DNA of 64,000 nt from GCA-003244245 sp050700115 (GCA_050700115.1 JBOHGG010000009.1:1-64000); one strand, 5' to 3'; shown: positions 37,416 through 46,805, numbered from the stretch's first letter. A program made the numbers and translations. The notes: generated by a model from the letters alone, not told the origin.

Positions 37416-38096
37416 ATGACGGATTACGACAGTTTCCATCGAGCCATGCTGGGCGGCACGGCCGGGCGGGCCGTGCCGCGGTGGGCATCCGGTGTCCTCG
37501 GCGAGGTCGCTCAGAACCGGACGAGCGTCGCCGGTGTGCGGCATCCGCTAGGCTTCGTGTGCCTTCCCGTCGAGCGAACCGGCCAGGCGGGGGTCTGTGT
37601 GCACATCTGGAGCGACAGCTTCCCGCGCGCGAGCCCGACCACGTCAATGATGCATGCCCACAGCTGGGACCTGATCAGCTACGTGCTGTACGGCAGCGTG
37701 CGCAACGAGCTCATCGACATCACCGATGCGCCCGACGATGCCGCGTATCGCGTCTTCGAAATACGAAGCGACGGGGATGTCGACGAGGTATGCGAGACCC
37801 CACGGCTGGTGCGCTGCGAGATCAGGGCCGCAGAACTCAACCACCAGGGCGACATCTACTCCCTAGCCGCCGGAATCTTCCACACCACGGTGGTTCGGGG
37901 TGAGGCGGCTACGGTGGCACTGGGCAACAGCCGTCCGGGACTGATGGATCTCTCGCTCGGCGGTATCGACAGGAAGACCCATCGGGTACGGCGGCAACGC
38001 TGTGATCGCGATGAGACCGCCCACGCGGCCCGGGTGGTCACCGAGCGGCTCGCGAGGACCGGCACCGTTGACCAGGAGGACCGATGGGACCCGTGA
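37416..38096 (+). CDS. Cupin-like protein of unknown function
   Basis: 226 residues. MMHAHSWDLISYVLYGSVRNELIDI and later GDIYSLAAGIFHTTVVRGEAATVAL look like the two cupin motifs (H-x-H ... and ...H), suggesting a metal-binding beta-barrel. No exact family can be named. It is three bases downstream of the two-TM gene and overlaps the phosphatase gene by 13 bases, so the three products probably work together. Confidence 0.65.
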   Translation: MTDYDSFHRAMLGGTAGRAVPRWASGVLGEVAQNRTSVAGVRHPLGFVCLPVERTGQAGVCVHIWSDSFPRASPTTSMMHAHSWDLISYVLYGSVRNELIDITDAPDDAAYRVFEIRSDGDVDEVCETPRLVRCEIRAAELNHQGDIYSLAAGIFHTTVVRGEAATVALGNSRPGLMDLSLGGIDRKTHRVRRQRCDRDETAHAARVVTERLARTGTVDQEDRWDP

Positions 38097-38947
38097 AGAC
38101 CGTGACCCCGGTGGACCTCGAGAGTGCCCGTAGCGTCGCGGTCACTGCGGCCGAAGCGGCGGGAGCGCTCCTGCGCGAGGCCGCCACCAAAGACCTCGGC
38201 ACCCGCACCAAGGACGCCAGCGGTGATGTCGTGACTGACCTCGACCTGGCCGCGGAGCGACTGATCATCGGGCACATCCGCGACGCCTTTCCCAGTCATC
38301 GGATCATCGCCGAGGAATCGGGTCTTCTCGACGCCGACGACAGCTCCTGGGCCTGGCTGGTCGACCCCCTGGACGGTACCAACAACGTGGTCATCGGGCT
38401 GAGTGCCTACGTTGTGGGCATCGCCTTGTGCGAGAACAAGGTGCCGGTACTCGGCGTCGTCCACGATCCGGTGGCCGGCCAGACCTGGTCGGCGGTCCGC
38501 GGTCGCGGGACTCGCGGCCCGAACGGCACGACGGTATGCGCGCTCTACCGGCCGGCCCCTTGCGGGCCAGTGTTGGCCTGGACGCAGGGCCACGGCGTCG
38601 GGCGGACCGACGATACGGCCAGGGCGATGCGGATGGTCCTCGAGTCGGGCGCGCGGCGGGTGCTGCAGCTGTGGGCGCCGTTGCTGTCCTGGGTGATGCT
38701 GGCGCGCGGGGACATCGACGGGTTCGTGGGCTACCAGCCCGAGGCGGTCGACCTACCGGCCGGCAGCCTGATCGCGCAGGAGGCCGGCATCACCGTGTAC
38801 GGCCTGGACGGTTGCCCCTTCGACGAGCGCATCGACCTTCCCAAGGAAAAACGTAGCTTCGTGGCGGGACGCCCGGAGGTCATCCTCGAACTGCTTGCCC
38901 GGGTCCGCACGGCCCAGCGGGTCACCATCAGTGGAGTCACCGCGTGA
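38084..38947 (+). CDS. Inositol-monophosphatase/CysQ-family phosphatase
   Basis: 287 residues. Metal-binding motifs of the lithium-sensitive phosphatase superfamily: GDVVTDLDLAAE, IIAEESG, WLVDPLDGTNNVVIGLSAYVVGIAL, and C-terminal PEAVDLPAGSLIAQEAG (Asp ligand retained). Family members remove phosphate from inositol phosphates, histidinol phosphate, fructose bisphosphate or 3'-phosphoadenosine nucleotides; the substrate is not readable. The ATG at 38084 has CAGGAGGA upstream and overlaps the cupin-like gene. The tail overlaps the convergent transporter gene by 11 bases. Confidence 0.88.
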   Translation: MGPVKTVTPVDLESARSVAVTAAEAAGALLREAATKDLGTRTKDASGDVVTDLDLAAERLIIGHIRDAFPSHRIIAEESGLLDADDSSWAWLVDPLDGTNNVVIGLSAYVVGIALCENKVPVLGVVHDPVAGQTWSAVRGRGTRGPNGTTVCALYRPAPCGPVLAWTQGHGVGRTDDTARAMRMVLESGARRVLQLWAPLLSWVMLARGDIDGFVGYQPEAVDLPAGSLIAQEAGITVYGLDGCPFDERIDLPKEKRSFVAGRPEVILELLARVRTAQRVTISGVTA

Positions 38948-40211
38948 CCAACAGCGCCCCGACGCTCACAACCAGTGCCACGACCGCCAAACCCAGACCG
39001 GTGAGCACGAACTTGCGCAACGGCACACGAAGACCATGATCACGGCAGGACTCCAGGCACAGCAACGTCGCCAGTGACGCCCAAGGAGTGACGATCGGCC
39101 CCACGTTGGTGCCGATGAGCAGGGCCAACAGCTGGTCACCGTTGCCTGCCGGGATAACCGCCTCTCCCGCCGTATAAGCGGGCAGGTTGTTGAGCACATT
39201 GGACAACCCGGCGCCGGCCACCGCGGCCCGATACAACCCGACCCCGTTGTGATCGGTGCCGATGAGCGCGGTCATCAGTTCGGCCAGGCCAAACCGGCTC
39301 AGCGTGGGGACCACCAGGAACAGCCCGGTGACGAAGACCAGCAGCTGCCAGGGGATCAGGTCCAGCCGCAGCTTGCTGCGATCGAGGACGGCGAAGGCCA
39401 CCACGACGATCATCGCAGCAGCCAATGCGGCATAGCCGATCTGCTGGTGGATGAACGGGACGGCGAGGATGAACAGCACGCAGGCCACCCCGGCGACCCA
39501 GAACAGAACGCGGTCGGTTGGTCGTCGCAGCTCGAGCGGTGGCGGTGGCACGTAGCGATCGGCACTCCGCTCGCCCCGGCGCCAGTAGAAGGCCCAGAGA
39601 AAGAGCATGGTCGCTGTGATCGCGGCCAGTTGCGGCGCCCACATCCGGGTCGCGAACGCTGGCGCCGCGAGTGCTACTCGATCCGCCGCGAGCAAGTTGG
39701 TGAGGTTCGAGACCGGTAGTAGCAGGCTCGCCGTGTTGGCCAGCCAGATCGTGGTCATGGCCAACGGGAGCGCGGCGATCCGCGCCCTGGGCGCAAGGGC
39801 CAGCATCACCGGAGTGAGCAGCACCGCCGTGGTGTCCAGGTTGAGGAAGATCGTGGTGAGGGACGCGAAGACCACACAGAGCAAGAACAGCGCCAGGTAG
39901 TTGCCCCGTCCTACGATCGCCATCCTGGTCGCGATGACGTCGAAGACCTGCGCCTGCCTGGCGAGTTTGGCCAGCACGATCACGGCACCAAGGAACAGCA
40001 GCAGAGGCGCGATCCGCCGCAGGTTGTCCTCAGCCTCCGCAGCCGGCAACAGCCCGGTCAGTACACACAGGATGCCGGCGAGGAGCAGCCCGATCCTGAT
40101 CCAGTCGAGGACGCTGGGCTTGCGCGCGATCGAGAGCAGGCCTCGTGCCTTGGACATTCCCCGGGCACGGCGTGCGCCGGCCGGGCGCACGCGGCAGGGC
40201 TTCTCGGTCAC
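38937..40211 (-). CDS. ArsB/NhaD (SLC13-like) ion transporter
   Basis: 424 residues, ~11 membrane helices. FLNLDTTAVLLTPVMLALA and GAGLSNVLNNLPAYTAGEAV are the two re-entrant hairpin/unwound-helix regions of the ion-transporter superfamily (ArsB, NhaD, CitM), and NLTNLLAAD follows the first. The substrate could be an oxyanion, dicarboxylate or sodium. No arsR/arsC genes are near. GTG at 40211 or ATG at 40157 could start it. It is divergent from the TIR-NACHT gene with a spacer as short as 38 bases. Confidence 0.85.
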   Translation of the reverse strand: MTEKPCRVRPAGARRARGMSKARGLLSIARKPSVLDWIRIGLLLAGILCVLTGLLPAAEAEDNLRRIAPLLLFLGAVIVLAKLARQAQVFDVIATRMAIVGRGNYLALFLLCVVFASLTTIFLNLDTTAVLLTPVMLALAPRARIAALPLAMTTIWLANTASLLLPVSNLTNLLAADRVALAAPAFATRMWAPQLAAITATMLFLWAFYWRRGERSADRYVPPPPLELRRPTDRVLFWVAGVACVLFILAVPFIHQQIGYAALAAAMIVVVAFAVLDRSKLRLDLIPWQLLVFVTGLFLVVPTLSRFGLAELMTALIGTDHNGVGLYRAAVAGAGLSNVLNNLPAYTAGEAVIPAGNGDQLLALLIGTNVGPIVTPWASLATLLCLESCRDHGLRVPLRKFVLTGLGLAVVALVVSVGALLVTR

Positions 40212-40249
40212 GCCCAGGAGCGGGTTGTCACACGCGCCATACTGTCAGT

Positions 40250-43200
40250 ATGGGGCCGAGGGAGGACTCTCTGAGACGACTCACGGGGGATCGTGCCACC
40301 ACAAGTTCTGGCCCTCCGATCGACTTCTTCATCAGCTACTCACCGGCAGATGAGCGCTGGGCCAGCTGGGCCGCCTGGCAGCTCGAGACCGCTGGTTACC
40401 GTACCCTCATCCAGGCCTGGGACTTTGTCCCCGGCACGAACTTCATCGACTTCATGGACCGCGGTGTGCGGGATGCTGCCGTGGTCGTGGCCGTGCTGTC
40501 CCGCAACTATCGCAAGTCGCGATACGGGAGCATGGAATGGCAGGCGGCGCTGCGTACCGACCATGCCAAGCTCATCACCGTCCGCATCGAGGACTGCCCG
40601 CTGGAGGGCCTGCTCTCCACGATCACCTACCTGGACTTGGTGGGCATCACCGACCCCGGCGTGGCCGGGGATGTGCTGCTGACCCACCTTCGCCACGCGC
40701 TGGCCGGGCGAGCCAAACCCGCACAGGCGCCAGAGTTCCCCCCGCACACGACGACCGTGGTCGAGGCGCCACAGCCCGATGACGACGCGACACTGCGGCA
40801 CCAGCCGGACGCCCGCCACGCAGCCGAGCCGGCGCAGTCGCGCGGGCTCGGGCGCAGCCGCCGTACCCCGGCCACACCACCTCCCTATCCGCCCGCCAGC
40901 CTATCCTCGCAGGTCCGCCGCGACGCAGTCGCGCTGCTACACGTGCCAGGACCTCGATTCGGCCGGGGCCTGGCGGCGCCCCTTAACGCGCGTGACCTGC
41001 AGTCGCGAATCTGGGCCAATGTGACTCACCTGACCGATAACGGCGCGCCCCATCCGGACCTGATCCTCGTCACCGGCGACCTGATGGAGTCCGGGCGGCC
41101 GCGCGAGCGGGACGAGGCACTGGAATTTCTGACCGGGCTGCGGGTGCTGCTCGGGCTGGAACCCGACCGCTTGCTCATCGTCCCCGGCGGCCACGACGTG
41201 TCCAGGATCGCCTGCCAGGCGTACTTCTTGCACTGCGAATCCAGGGATGAGCAGCCACAGCAGCCGTACTTTCCCAAGCTGGAGCACTACGCCCAGTTGT
41301 TCGACGAGCTCTACCAGGGTTTGGACGGACCACTTTTCGACATCGCGCAGCCATGGACGCTGTTCGCCGTGCCCGAGCTTCGGGTGGCCGTCGCGGGCCT
41401 GAACTCCACGATGGCCGCCACCCATCGACCGGAAGACGACTACGGCTGGATCAGCGATGCCCAGGCCGCCTGGTTCGCCAAGCAGCTGAGGCCGTTCGAG
41501 GACTCTGGATGGCTGCGGGTCGGGATCATGAGCCACGACCCCGACCCAGGCAGCGGGCCGGTCGGCACCGATCCCGCTCTGCTGCGTGACGCCGGCACCC
41601 TTGACCGCCTGCTGGGACCCCGCCTCAACCTGCTCCTGCACGGTCCCGGCCCGGGCGGCACGACTGCCGGCTTCCTCGCGTCTGGCCTGCCGGTAGTACC
41701 CGCGACCGGCCCTGGCCAGGAAGAAATCATCCAGGTGAACCCCGACGGCCTGTCGCGTTTCTCGGCCCATGGTGGCACTGCCGGACAGCCACCGGTACAC
41801 GTCGTGCGCAGGTGGCACGCTGTCGACGGCATCTTCCCGCCGGCCACGGCGGGGGAGCTCACCTCGGGAAACGGTGATCCCGGGCCCGCGCTGGAGCGCG
41901 TGGAGCCGGCTCCCACCGCCGACCCGCAGAGCCTGCTGCTGGACCGCATCGAGGAAGTCTGCGGGACCCGCTACGAGCGGGTCAGAATCCGCCGCGTCGA
42001 GACGGAACCGCCCCACCTGCTGATCACCCGCCACGAGGAGGACTTCAACCCGCAGTGGCGGGTCGGCGCTCACGTAGGAGAACTGAACCGGGATATCGTT
42101 GAGGGTTTCCTCCGCTACGAGCCTGATTCCGGTTCGGAGCTGGTCTACGAGGGCCCCGCACCCATGCAGGAACTCCGGGACGAGGCGCAGCGCCGGGGAG
42201 TGCGGCTACGCAGCTTCACCGAGTTCCAGGGTCTGCTCGACCTGAGTGGCTACCTCGACCGGCAGACGGCGCGGCTGTACACCGACCCCGTCTACCCCCC
42301 GGGCCTGTACGTGCCGCAGCGCTTCCGGGAGCTGGGTCACTACGATCAGGCCATTCGTGAGGGCCTTGCGGACGAGCTCGTGCGCCTGGTCACCTCCGAT
42401 CATCCGAGGTTTCTGCTGGTGCTGGGCAACGCCGGGCGTGGCAAGACGTTCTTGCTGCGCGAGGTGACCCGGCGCATCGTCGAGACGGCCCCGCACCTGA
42501 TCCCGATCCTGATCGACCTACGGGCGCTGGACAAGATGCACACAGTCCACGGGCTGGTCGCCGCGCACCTGGCAAACCACGGCGAGGGACTGCCAAACCT
42601 CAAAGCATTCGACTACATGTTGCGCGAGGGCAGGATCGTCCTGTTGTTCGACGGCTTCGACGAGCTGGCCACCCGGATCACCTATGACCGCGCCGCCGAG
42701 CACCTCCACACGTTGCTGGAGGCCGCCCAGGATCGGGCGAAAATCATCGTGGCGAGCCGGACGGAGCACTTCAAGTCGGACGCCCAGGTGTTTACCACGC
42801 TGGGCGAACGGGTCGGCTTGATGCCCCACCGGCGGATCCTCGCCGTCGAGGGCTTCACCTCGACCGAGATTCGACGGTATCTCGTCAACCGTTACGGTGG
42901 AGATCAGCGAACGGCCGACGCCCGCTTGAACATGATCGGGAGCATCCCGAACCTGCTCGACCTTTCTCAGAACCCGCGCATGCTCAGTTTCATCGCCGAC
43001 CTGGATTCCGACCGGCTGCGCGCGGTGGCTGACGCGCGGCACACGATCAGCGCGGCCGGGTTGTACCGGGAGATCCTGCAGTCGTGGCTGTCCTACGAGG
43101 TGCAGCGAACCGGTGCCGCGGCCGCCTTGCGCCTCGAGGACCTGTGGCCGGCTGTGACCACGCTCGCCCTGCGCCTGTGGGAGGCCGGTGAGTCCCACCT

Positions 43201-46063
43201 ACGGCTGGCCGAGCTCACCGAGGTGGCGACAACGCTCGACGGCCTCGCCGGCCGCCAGCTGTCGCCCGACCAAGCGGCCTTTGCCGTCGGCACAGGCAGT
43301 CTGCTGGTGCGCACCAACGAGGGCCTGTTCGGTTTCATCCACCGCTCGGTGGGGGAGTGGCTGGTCGCCAACATGATCGCCGGAGAACTCAACTCCGGCG
43401 CGCCCGTGCCCCCGAAACAGCTGCAACAGCGGGTGCTGTCGCAGTCGATCATAGAGTTCCTCTGCGACCTTGCCGGCACCCGGGCCTGCCAGGCATGGGT
43501 GGACTCGGTACTTACCACCGTCGGCGCCAGCAACGTCGGCGTCAACGAGGTGGCGCAGGCCAATGCCCTCAAGGTGAGTGCCCGGCTACGCACCGCGCCG
43601 ACGGCCGACCTGCGCGGTGCGTCGTTGAAGGGCGAGGACCTCTCCTACCGTGAGCTGCGGGAGGTCGATCTGACCGATGCTGATCTCACCGGCGCCAGCC
43701 TGGTGGGAGCGAATCTGAGGGGGACCACCCTGCGCGGCGCTCGTCTGGTGGGAGCCCGGCTGGACGAGGCTCGGCTCACCGAGGCCGACCTGAGCGGTGC
43801 CGACCTCAGCCGGGCCCGGCTGTTCCGTGCCGACCTCACCGGCGTGACCGTGACCGGGAGCCGGTGGACCAGGGCAGCGCTCATCGACGCGACCGGCGTT
43901 CCGGAGGGCGCGCCGGAATTGCACGGGGCGGCGGTGGCACCTGGCGACCCGATCGACACGGAGTTCTCGCCAGCCTCGATCGGGGTACGGCACGGTTTCC
44001 ACGCTGAGATGGGCCGGCTCCCCCAAGTTCTCGACTACAGCCGAGATGGGGGCATGCTGGCGATCGGCAGCGACGATGGCGGCGTGCTGATCTGCGACAC
44101 CGCGACCGGCGCGCCGCTGCGCACCCTGCAGGGACATCGCGGGCGCGTCTTCATGGTGACCTACGGTGAGAATGTCCTCGTCACCGGATCGGACGACGGC
44201 ACCGTGCGCATCTGGGACGCGATTACCGGCAACTGCCGGCATGTCCTCCATGGACACCAGCGGTGGTCATGGCCGGTGGTGATCAGCCCGTCCGGGGAGG
44301 AGCTGGCGACCGGAGATGCCAACGGCGTGTTGCGGCTGTGGAACATCAGCAGCGGCTCGCTGCGGCGGGAACTGTCCGCCGAACGTGGCCTGCTCTTCAG
44401 CCTGGCCTTCAGCGGACGGCTCATCGCGGCCGCCTATCGAGAAGGAAGCGTCCTGCTCTGGGACACCGCGACCGGAGAACCGCGCGAGCTGATCGGTCTC
44501 ACAGGTTCGGTCTACCGGGTCGTGTTCAACTCCACCCGCGATCTGCTGGCCACCGGCGGGCAGTGCGGCGCGGTACACCTGTGGGATCCCTCGACCGGCC
44601 GGCAACGCGCCGAACTGCGAGGCCACACTGGCCGGGTCTACACACTGGCTTTTCACCCGAGCGAGCCCCTGCTCGTCAGCGGTGACACCGACGGGGGCGT
44701 GCGGGTGTGGGACACCTCGACCGGCCAGCTCCGCCACACCCTGTCCGGCCATGACGCCGCGCTCTACTGGGTCACCTTCAACCCGTCCGGGCATCTGGTG
44801 GCCACCGGGGACAGCGCCGGTGCGGTACGACTGTGGGATACCGAGACCGGTCGGCTCCGCCACGAGCTGCCCGGACACACCGGTTCGGTCTGGCCGTTCG
44901 CGTTCCGCCGGGACGGCAGCCAGCTTGCCATCAGCGACGATCAGTTCACCACCCGGCTGTGGGACCCGGCGACGGGTCTGTGCAGGCACACCCTGACCGG
45001 GCACGGGCGGCAGGTGACCACGGTGCGGTTCAGCGCGGACGGCTCGATGCTTGCCGCGAGCGGCAGCGACGGCACGATCCGGCTGTGGGACCCGACGACC
45101 GGCCGGCAGCTGCGGCGGCTCGCTGGCACGGACGATCGACTGGTCATGCTGGAAGCCGCGATATTCAGCCCATCCGGGCACCGGTTGGTCACGGTGAGCA
45201 ACGATGGGCGGCTCAACCTGTTCAACCTGGACACCAACCGCTACGAACGGTACCTCGACGTCGAGTCCGCGCCGATCTGGGCGGTGGCCTTCAGCCCTTC
45301 AGGGGAGGAGCTGGCCACGGCGAACGACGACGATACGGTCCGGCTGTGGTACCGCACGACCGGACGGTTGGTGCACACTCTGGCGGAGCATCGCGGCCGG
45401 GTGCGGTCGATCGCGTTCAGCGCCGACGGCTCGCTGATCGCCACCGGGTGTGACGACTCGAAGGTCCGGCTCTGGGATGCGAAGTCGGGGCAGCTGCTTC
45501 AGACCCTGCACGGTCACAGTGACCGGGTCTACGCCGTCGACTTCGGTGACGGGATGCTCGGCAGCGCCTCCTGGGACTCCACAGCCAGGGTGTGGGACAT
45601 CGAGTCCGGAAGACCACTGCATGAGCTGACACAGCACACCGGGCGGCTGTGGACGGCCGCTTTCAGTCCCTCCGGCGACCTGCTGGCCACGGCCGGGGAC
45701 GACCTCGTCGTCCAGCTGTGGGACCCGAGGTCCGGACGACTCCTGCACACCTTGCCCGGGCACAGCCGCAGCGTGTGGTCGGTGACGTTCAGCCCAGCAG
45801 GGGACCTGCTGGCGACCGGCAGCGACGACGGGACCAGCCGACTGTGGTCGGTCACCGGCGACCCGCCCGAGCTGCGACTGACCCTGCTCGGGCTGCCCGA
45901 GGGGTGGGCGGCGCTGGCACCGGACGGCCGATACAAGGTCGAAGGGGAGGTCAGTGGCCACTTCTGGCACGTGATCAAAATGTGCCGGTTCGAGGCCGGC
46001 GAGCTGGACTCGTACCTGCCCGAGGTCCGGCAGCTGACGCACGAAACCCCCTTCTTCAGCTGA
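40250..46063 (+). CDS. TIR / degenerate metallophosphoesterase / NACHT / pentapeptide / WD40 giant STAND protein
   Basis: 1937 residues. TIR domain at ~24-150 (IDFFISYSPADERW ... YGSMEWQAAL), with E96 at the position of the NADase glutamate. Calcineurin-like domain at ~220-540 with its metal ligands mostly lost (see findings). A linker at ~560-680 is loosely like the second half of an Mrr-type nuclease fold but has no D-(E/Q)-x-K. NACHT STAND NTPase follows with Walker A GNAGRGKT (726-733) and Walker B DGFDE (801-805). Pentapeptide repeats at ~1120-1215 (ADLTGASLVGANL type). Fifteen WD40 repeats at ~1260-1870, enough for two propellers, then a GWAALAPDGRYKVEG-type tail. Inferred mode: propellers sense a ligand, NACHT oligomerises, TIR cleaves NAD+. 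ATG at 40250 follows no clear ribosome-binding site. Confidence 0.88.
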   Translation: MGPREDSLRRLTGDRATTSSGPPIDFFISYSPADERWASWAAWQLETAGYRTLIQAWDFVPGTNFIDFMDRGVRDAAVVVAVLSRNYRKSRYGSMEWQAALRTDHAKLITVRIEDCPLEGLLSTITYLDLVGITDPGVAGDVLLTHLRHALAGRAKPAQAPEFPPHTTTVVEAPQPDDDATLRHQPDARHAAEPAQSRGLGRSRRTPATPPPYPPASLSSQVRRDAVALLHVPGPRFGRGLAAPLNARDLQSRIWANVTHLTDNGAPHPDLILVTGDLMESGRPRERDEALEFLTGLRVLLGLEPDRLLIVPGGHDVSRIACQAYFLHCESRDEQPQQPYFPKLEHYAQLFDELYQGLDGPLFDIAQPWTLFAVPELRVAVAGLNSTMAATHRPEDDYGWISDAQAAWFAKQLRPFEDSGWLRVGIMSHDPDPGSGPVGTDPALLRDAGTLDRLLGPRLNLLLHGPGPGGTTAGFLASGLPVVPATGPGQEEIIQVNPDGLSRFSAHGGTAGQPPVHVVRRWHAVDGIFPPATAGELTSGNGDPGPALERVEPAPTADPQSLLLDRIEEVCGTRYERVRIRRVETEPPHLLITRHEEDFNPQWRVGAHVGELNRDIVEGFLRYEPDSGSELVYEGPAPMQELRDEAQRRGVRLRSFTEFQGLLDLSGYLDRQTARLYTDPVYPPGLYVPQRFRELGHYDQAIREGLADELVRLVTSDHPRFLLVLGNAGRGKTFLLREVTRRIVETAPHLIPILIDLRALDKMHTVHGLVAAHLANHGEGLPNLKAFDYMLREGRIVLLFDGFDELATRITYDRAAEHLHTLLEAAQDRAKIIVASRTEHFKSDAQVFTTLGERVGLMPHRRILAVEGFTSTEIRRYLVNRYGGDQRTADARLNMIGSIPNLLDLSQNPRMLSFIADLDSDRLRAVADARHTISAAGLYREILQSWLSYEVQRTGAAAALRLEDLWPAVTTLALRLWEAGESHLRLAELTEVATTLDGLAGRQLSPDQAAFAVGTGSLLVRTNEGLFGFIHRSVGEWLVANMIAGELNSGAPVPPKQLQQRVLSQSIIEFLCDLAGTRACQAWVDSVLTTVGASNVGVNEVAQANALKVSARLRTAPTADLRGASLKGEDLSYRELREVDLTDADLTGASLVGANLRGTTLRGARLVGARLDEARLTEADLSGADLSRARLFRADLTGVTVTGSRWTRAALIDATGVPEGAPELHGAAVAPGDPIDTEFSPASIGVRHGFHAEMGRLPQVLDYSRDGGMLAIGSDDGGVLICDTATGAPLRTLQGHRGRVFMVTYGENVLVTGSDDGTVRIWDAITGNCRHVLHGHQRWSWPVVISPSGEELATGDANGVLRLWNISSGSLRRELSAERGLLFSLAFSGRLIAAAYREGSVLLWDTATGEPRELIGLTGSVYRVVFNSTRDLLATGGQCGAVHLWDPSTGRQRAELRGHTGRVYTLAFHPSEPLLVSGDTDGGVRVWDTSTGQLRHTLSGHDAALYWVTFNPSGHLVATGDSAGAVRLWDTETGRLRHELPGHTGSVWPFAFRRDGSQLAISDDQFTTRLWDPATGLCRHTLTGHGRQVTTVRFSADGSMLAASGSDGTIRLWDPTTGRQLRRLAGTDDRLVMLEAAIFSPSGHRLVTVSNDGRLNLFNLDTNRYERYLDVESAPIWAVAFSPSGEELATANDDDTVRLWYRTTGRLVHTLAEHRGRVRSIAFSADGSLIATGCDDSKVRLWDAKSGQLLQTLHGHSDRVYAVDFGDGMLGSASWDSTARVWDIESGRPLHELTQHTGRLWTAAFSPSGDLLATAGDDLVVQLWDPRSGRLLHTLPGHSRSVWSVTFSPAGDLLATGSDDGTSRLWSVTGDPPELRLTLLGLPEGWAALAPDGRYKVEGEVSGHFWHVIKMCRFEAGELDSYLPEVRQLTHETPFFS

Positions 46064-46805
46064 TTGCCTGACCGTGACTCGTGACATACCGGCTCTTGGG
46101 CGAGGCCGTGTCGAGTGAGAACGTGCCATAATTCTTTGTGCAGCTGCCGTAAGCGCTCATACCGAACACCGCCAATTCGTTCAGCTGACCGCTGAACACG
46201 CGAGCACCGGGGAGACCCATGAGGGCGACGCGATGATCTCGATCACGTGGCCACGCCAGTGTCACGTGCGGGCTGAAACGATCGTGTCCGCCATCCGACT
46301 CGTCGGCCACCTCGTCGTAGCCGTACCTCAGTAGTTGTTGCCGTCTCGAATCGTCTTTCGTTGCGTTGTCCACCAGGTCACGTATACGAGTGCCGGACGG
46401 GTCCACATCGCGCAGGCGTCCTCGCCGGAGTGGTTCGATCGAGGTGATGACGGCGCGTTGAAGTTCTCTCCATTCCGCAGATTTCGTGAAGTGTACCTCT
46501 AAAGCGCCATACGGGTTGTGGCGGTACTCTGCTCCCTCCGCATTGACGGCTGGTCGCGTTTTTGCGAGCCGTTCTGCGGCATCTATGACTTCGTATACCT
46601 CCTCCTCGCCCACAGTGAGCATGAACAGGGATACGTGCGGCTCACAATCCTCGACTCCGTCACCCGGGAACGGCTTGCCGAGCTGGAAATGCGAGGATGA
46701 TCCTCCTGTCTCTATTTTTTCTGACAAAAGCTCGCTACACAAAATAGCTTGCCTGCGAAGGCTTTCGGGCATGACAAGGACGACATCAAGCGTGACGGGT
46801 GTCAT
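46056..46805 (-). CDS. 2H phosphoesterase superfamily protein (LigT/2'-5' ligase-like)
   Basis: 249 residues. The two signature motifs are H57-x-S59 (EPHVSLFM) and H180-x-T182 (SPHVTLAWP), which together form the 2H active site that hydrolyses 2',5' or cyclic 2',3' phosphodiester bonds in RNA ends or small nucleotides. Substrate unknown. It is convergent with the TIR-NACHT gene and overlaps its last eight bases. Proximity to a TIR protein invites the idea of a nucleotide-signal hydrolase, but that is inference. Confidence 0.85.
   Translation of the reverse strand: MTPVTLDVVLVMPESLRRQAILCSELLSEKIETGGSSSHFQLGKPFPGDGVEDCEPHVSLFMLTVGEEEVYEVIDAAERLAKTRPAVNAEGAEYRHNPYGALEVHFTKSAEWRELQRAVITSIEPLRRGRLRDVDPSGTRIRDLVDNATKDDSRRQQLLRYGYDEVADESDGGHDRFSPHVTLAWPRDRDHRVALMGLPGARVFSGQLNELAVFGMSAYGSCTKNYGTFSLDTASPKSRYVTSHGQAIS

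Noticed and set aside
38937..40211. Arsenite efflux operon
   Set aside because: The transporter is ArsB-like only at superfamily level; no arsR, arsC or acr3 nearby.
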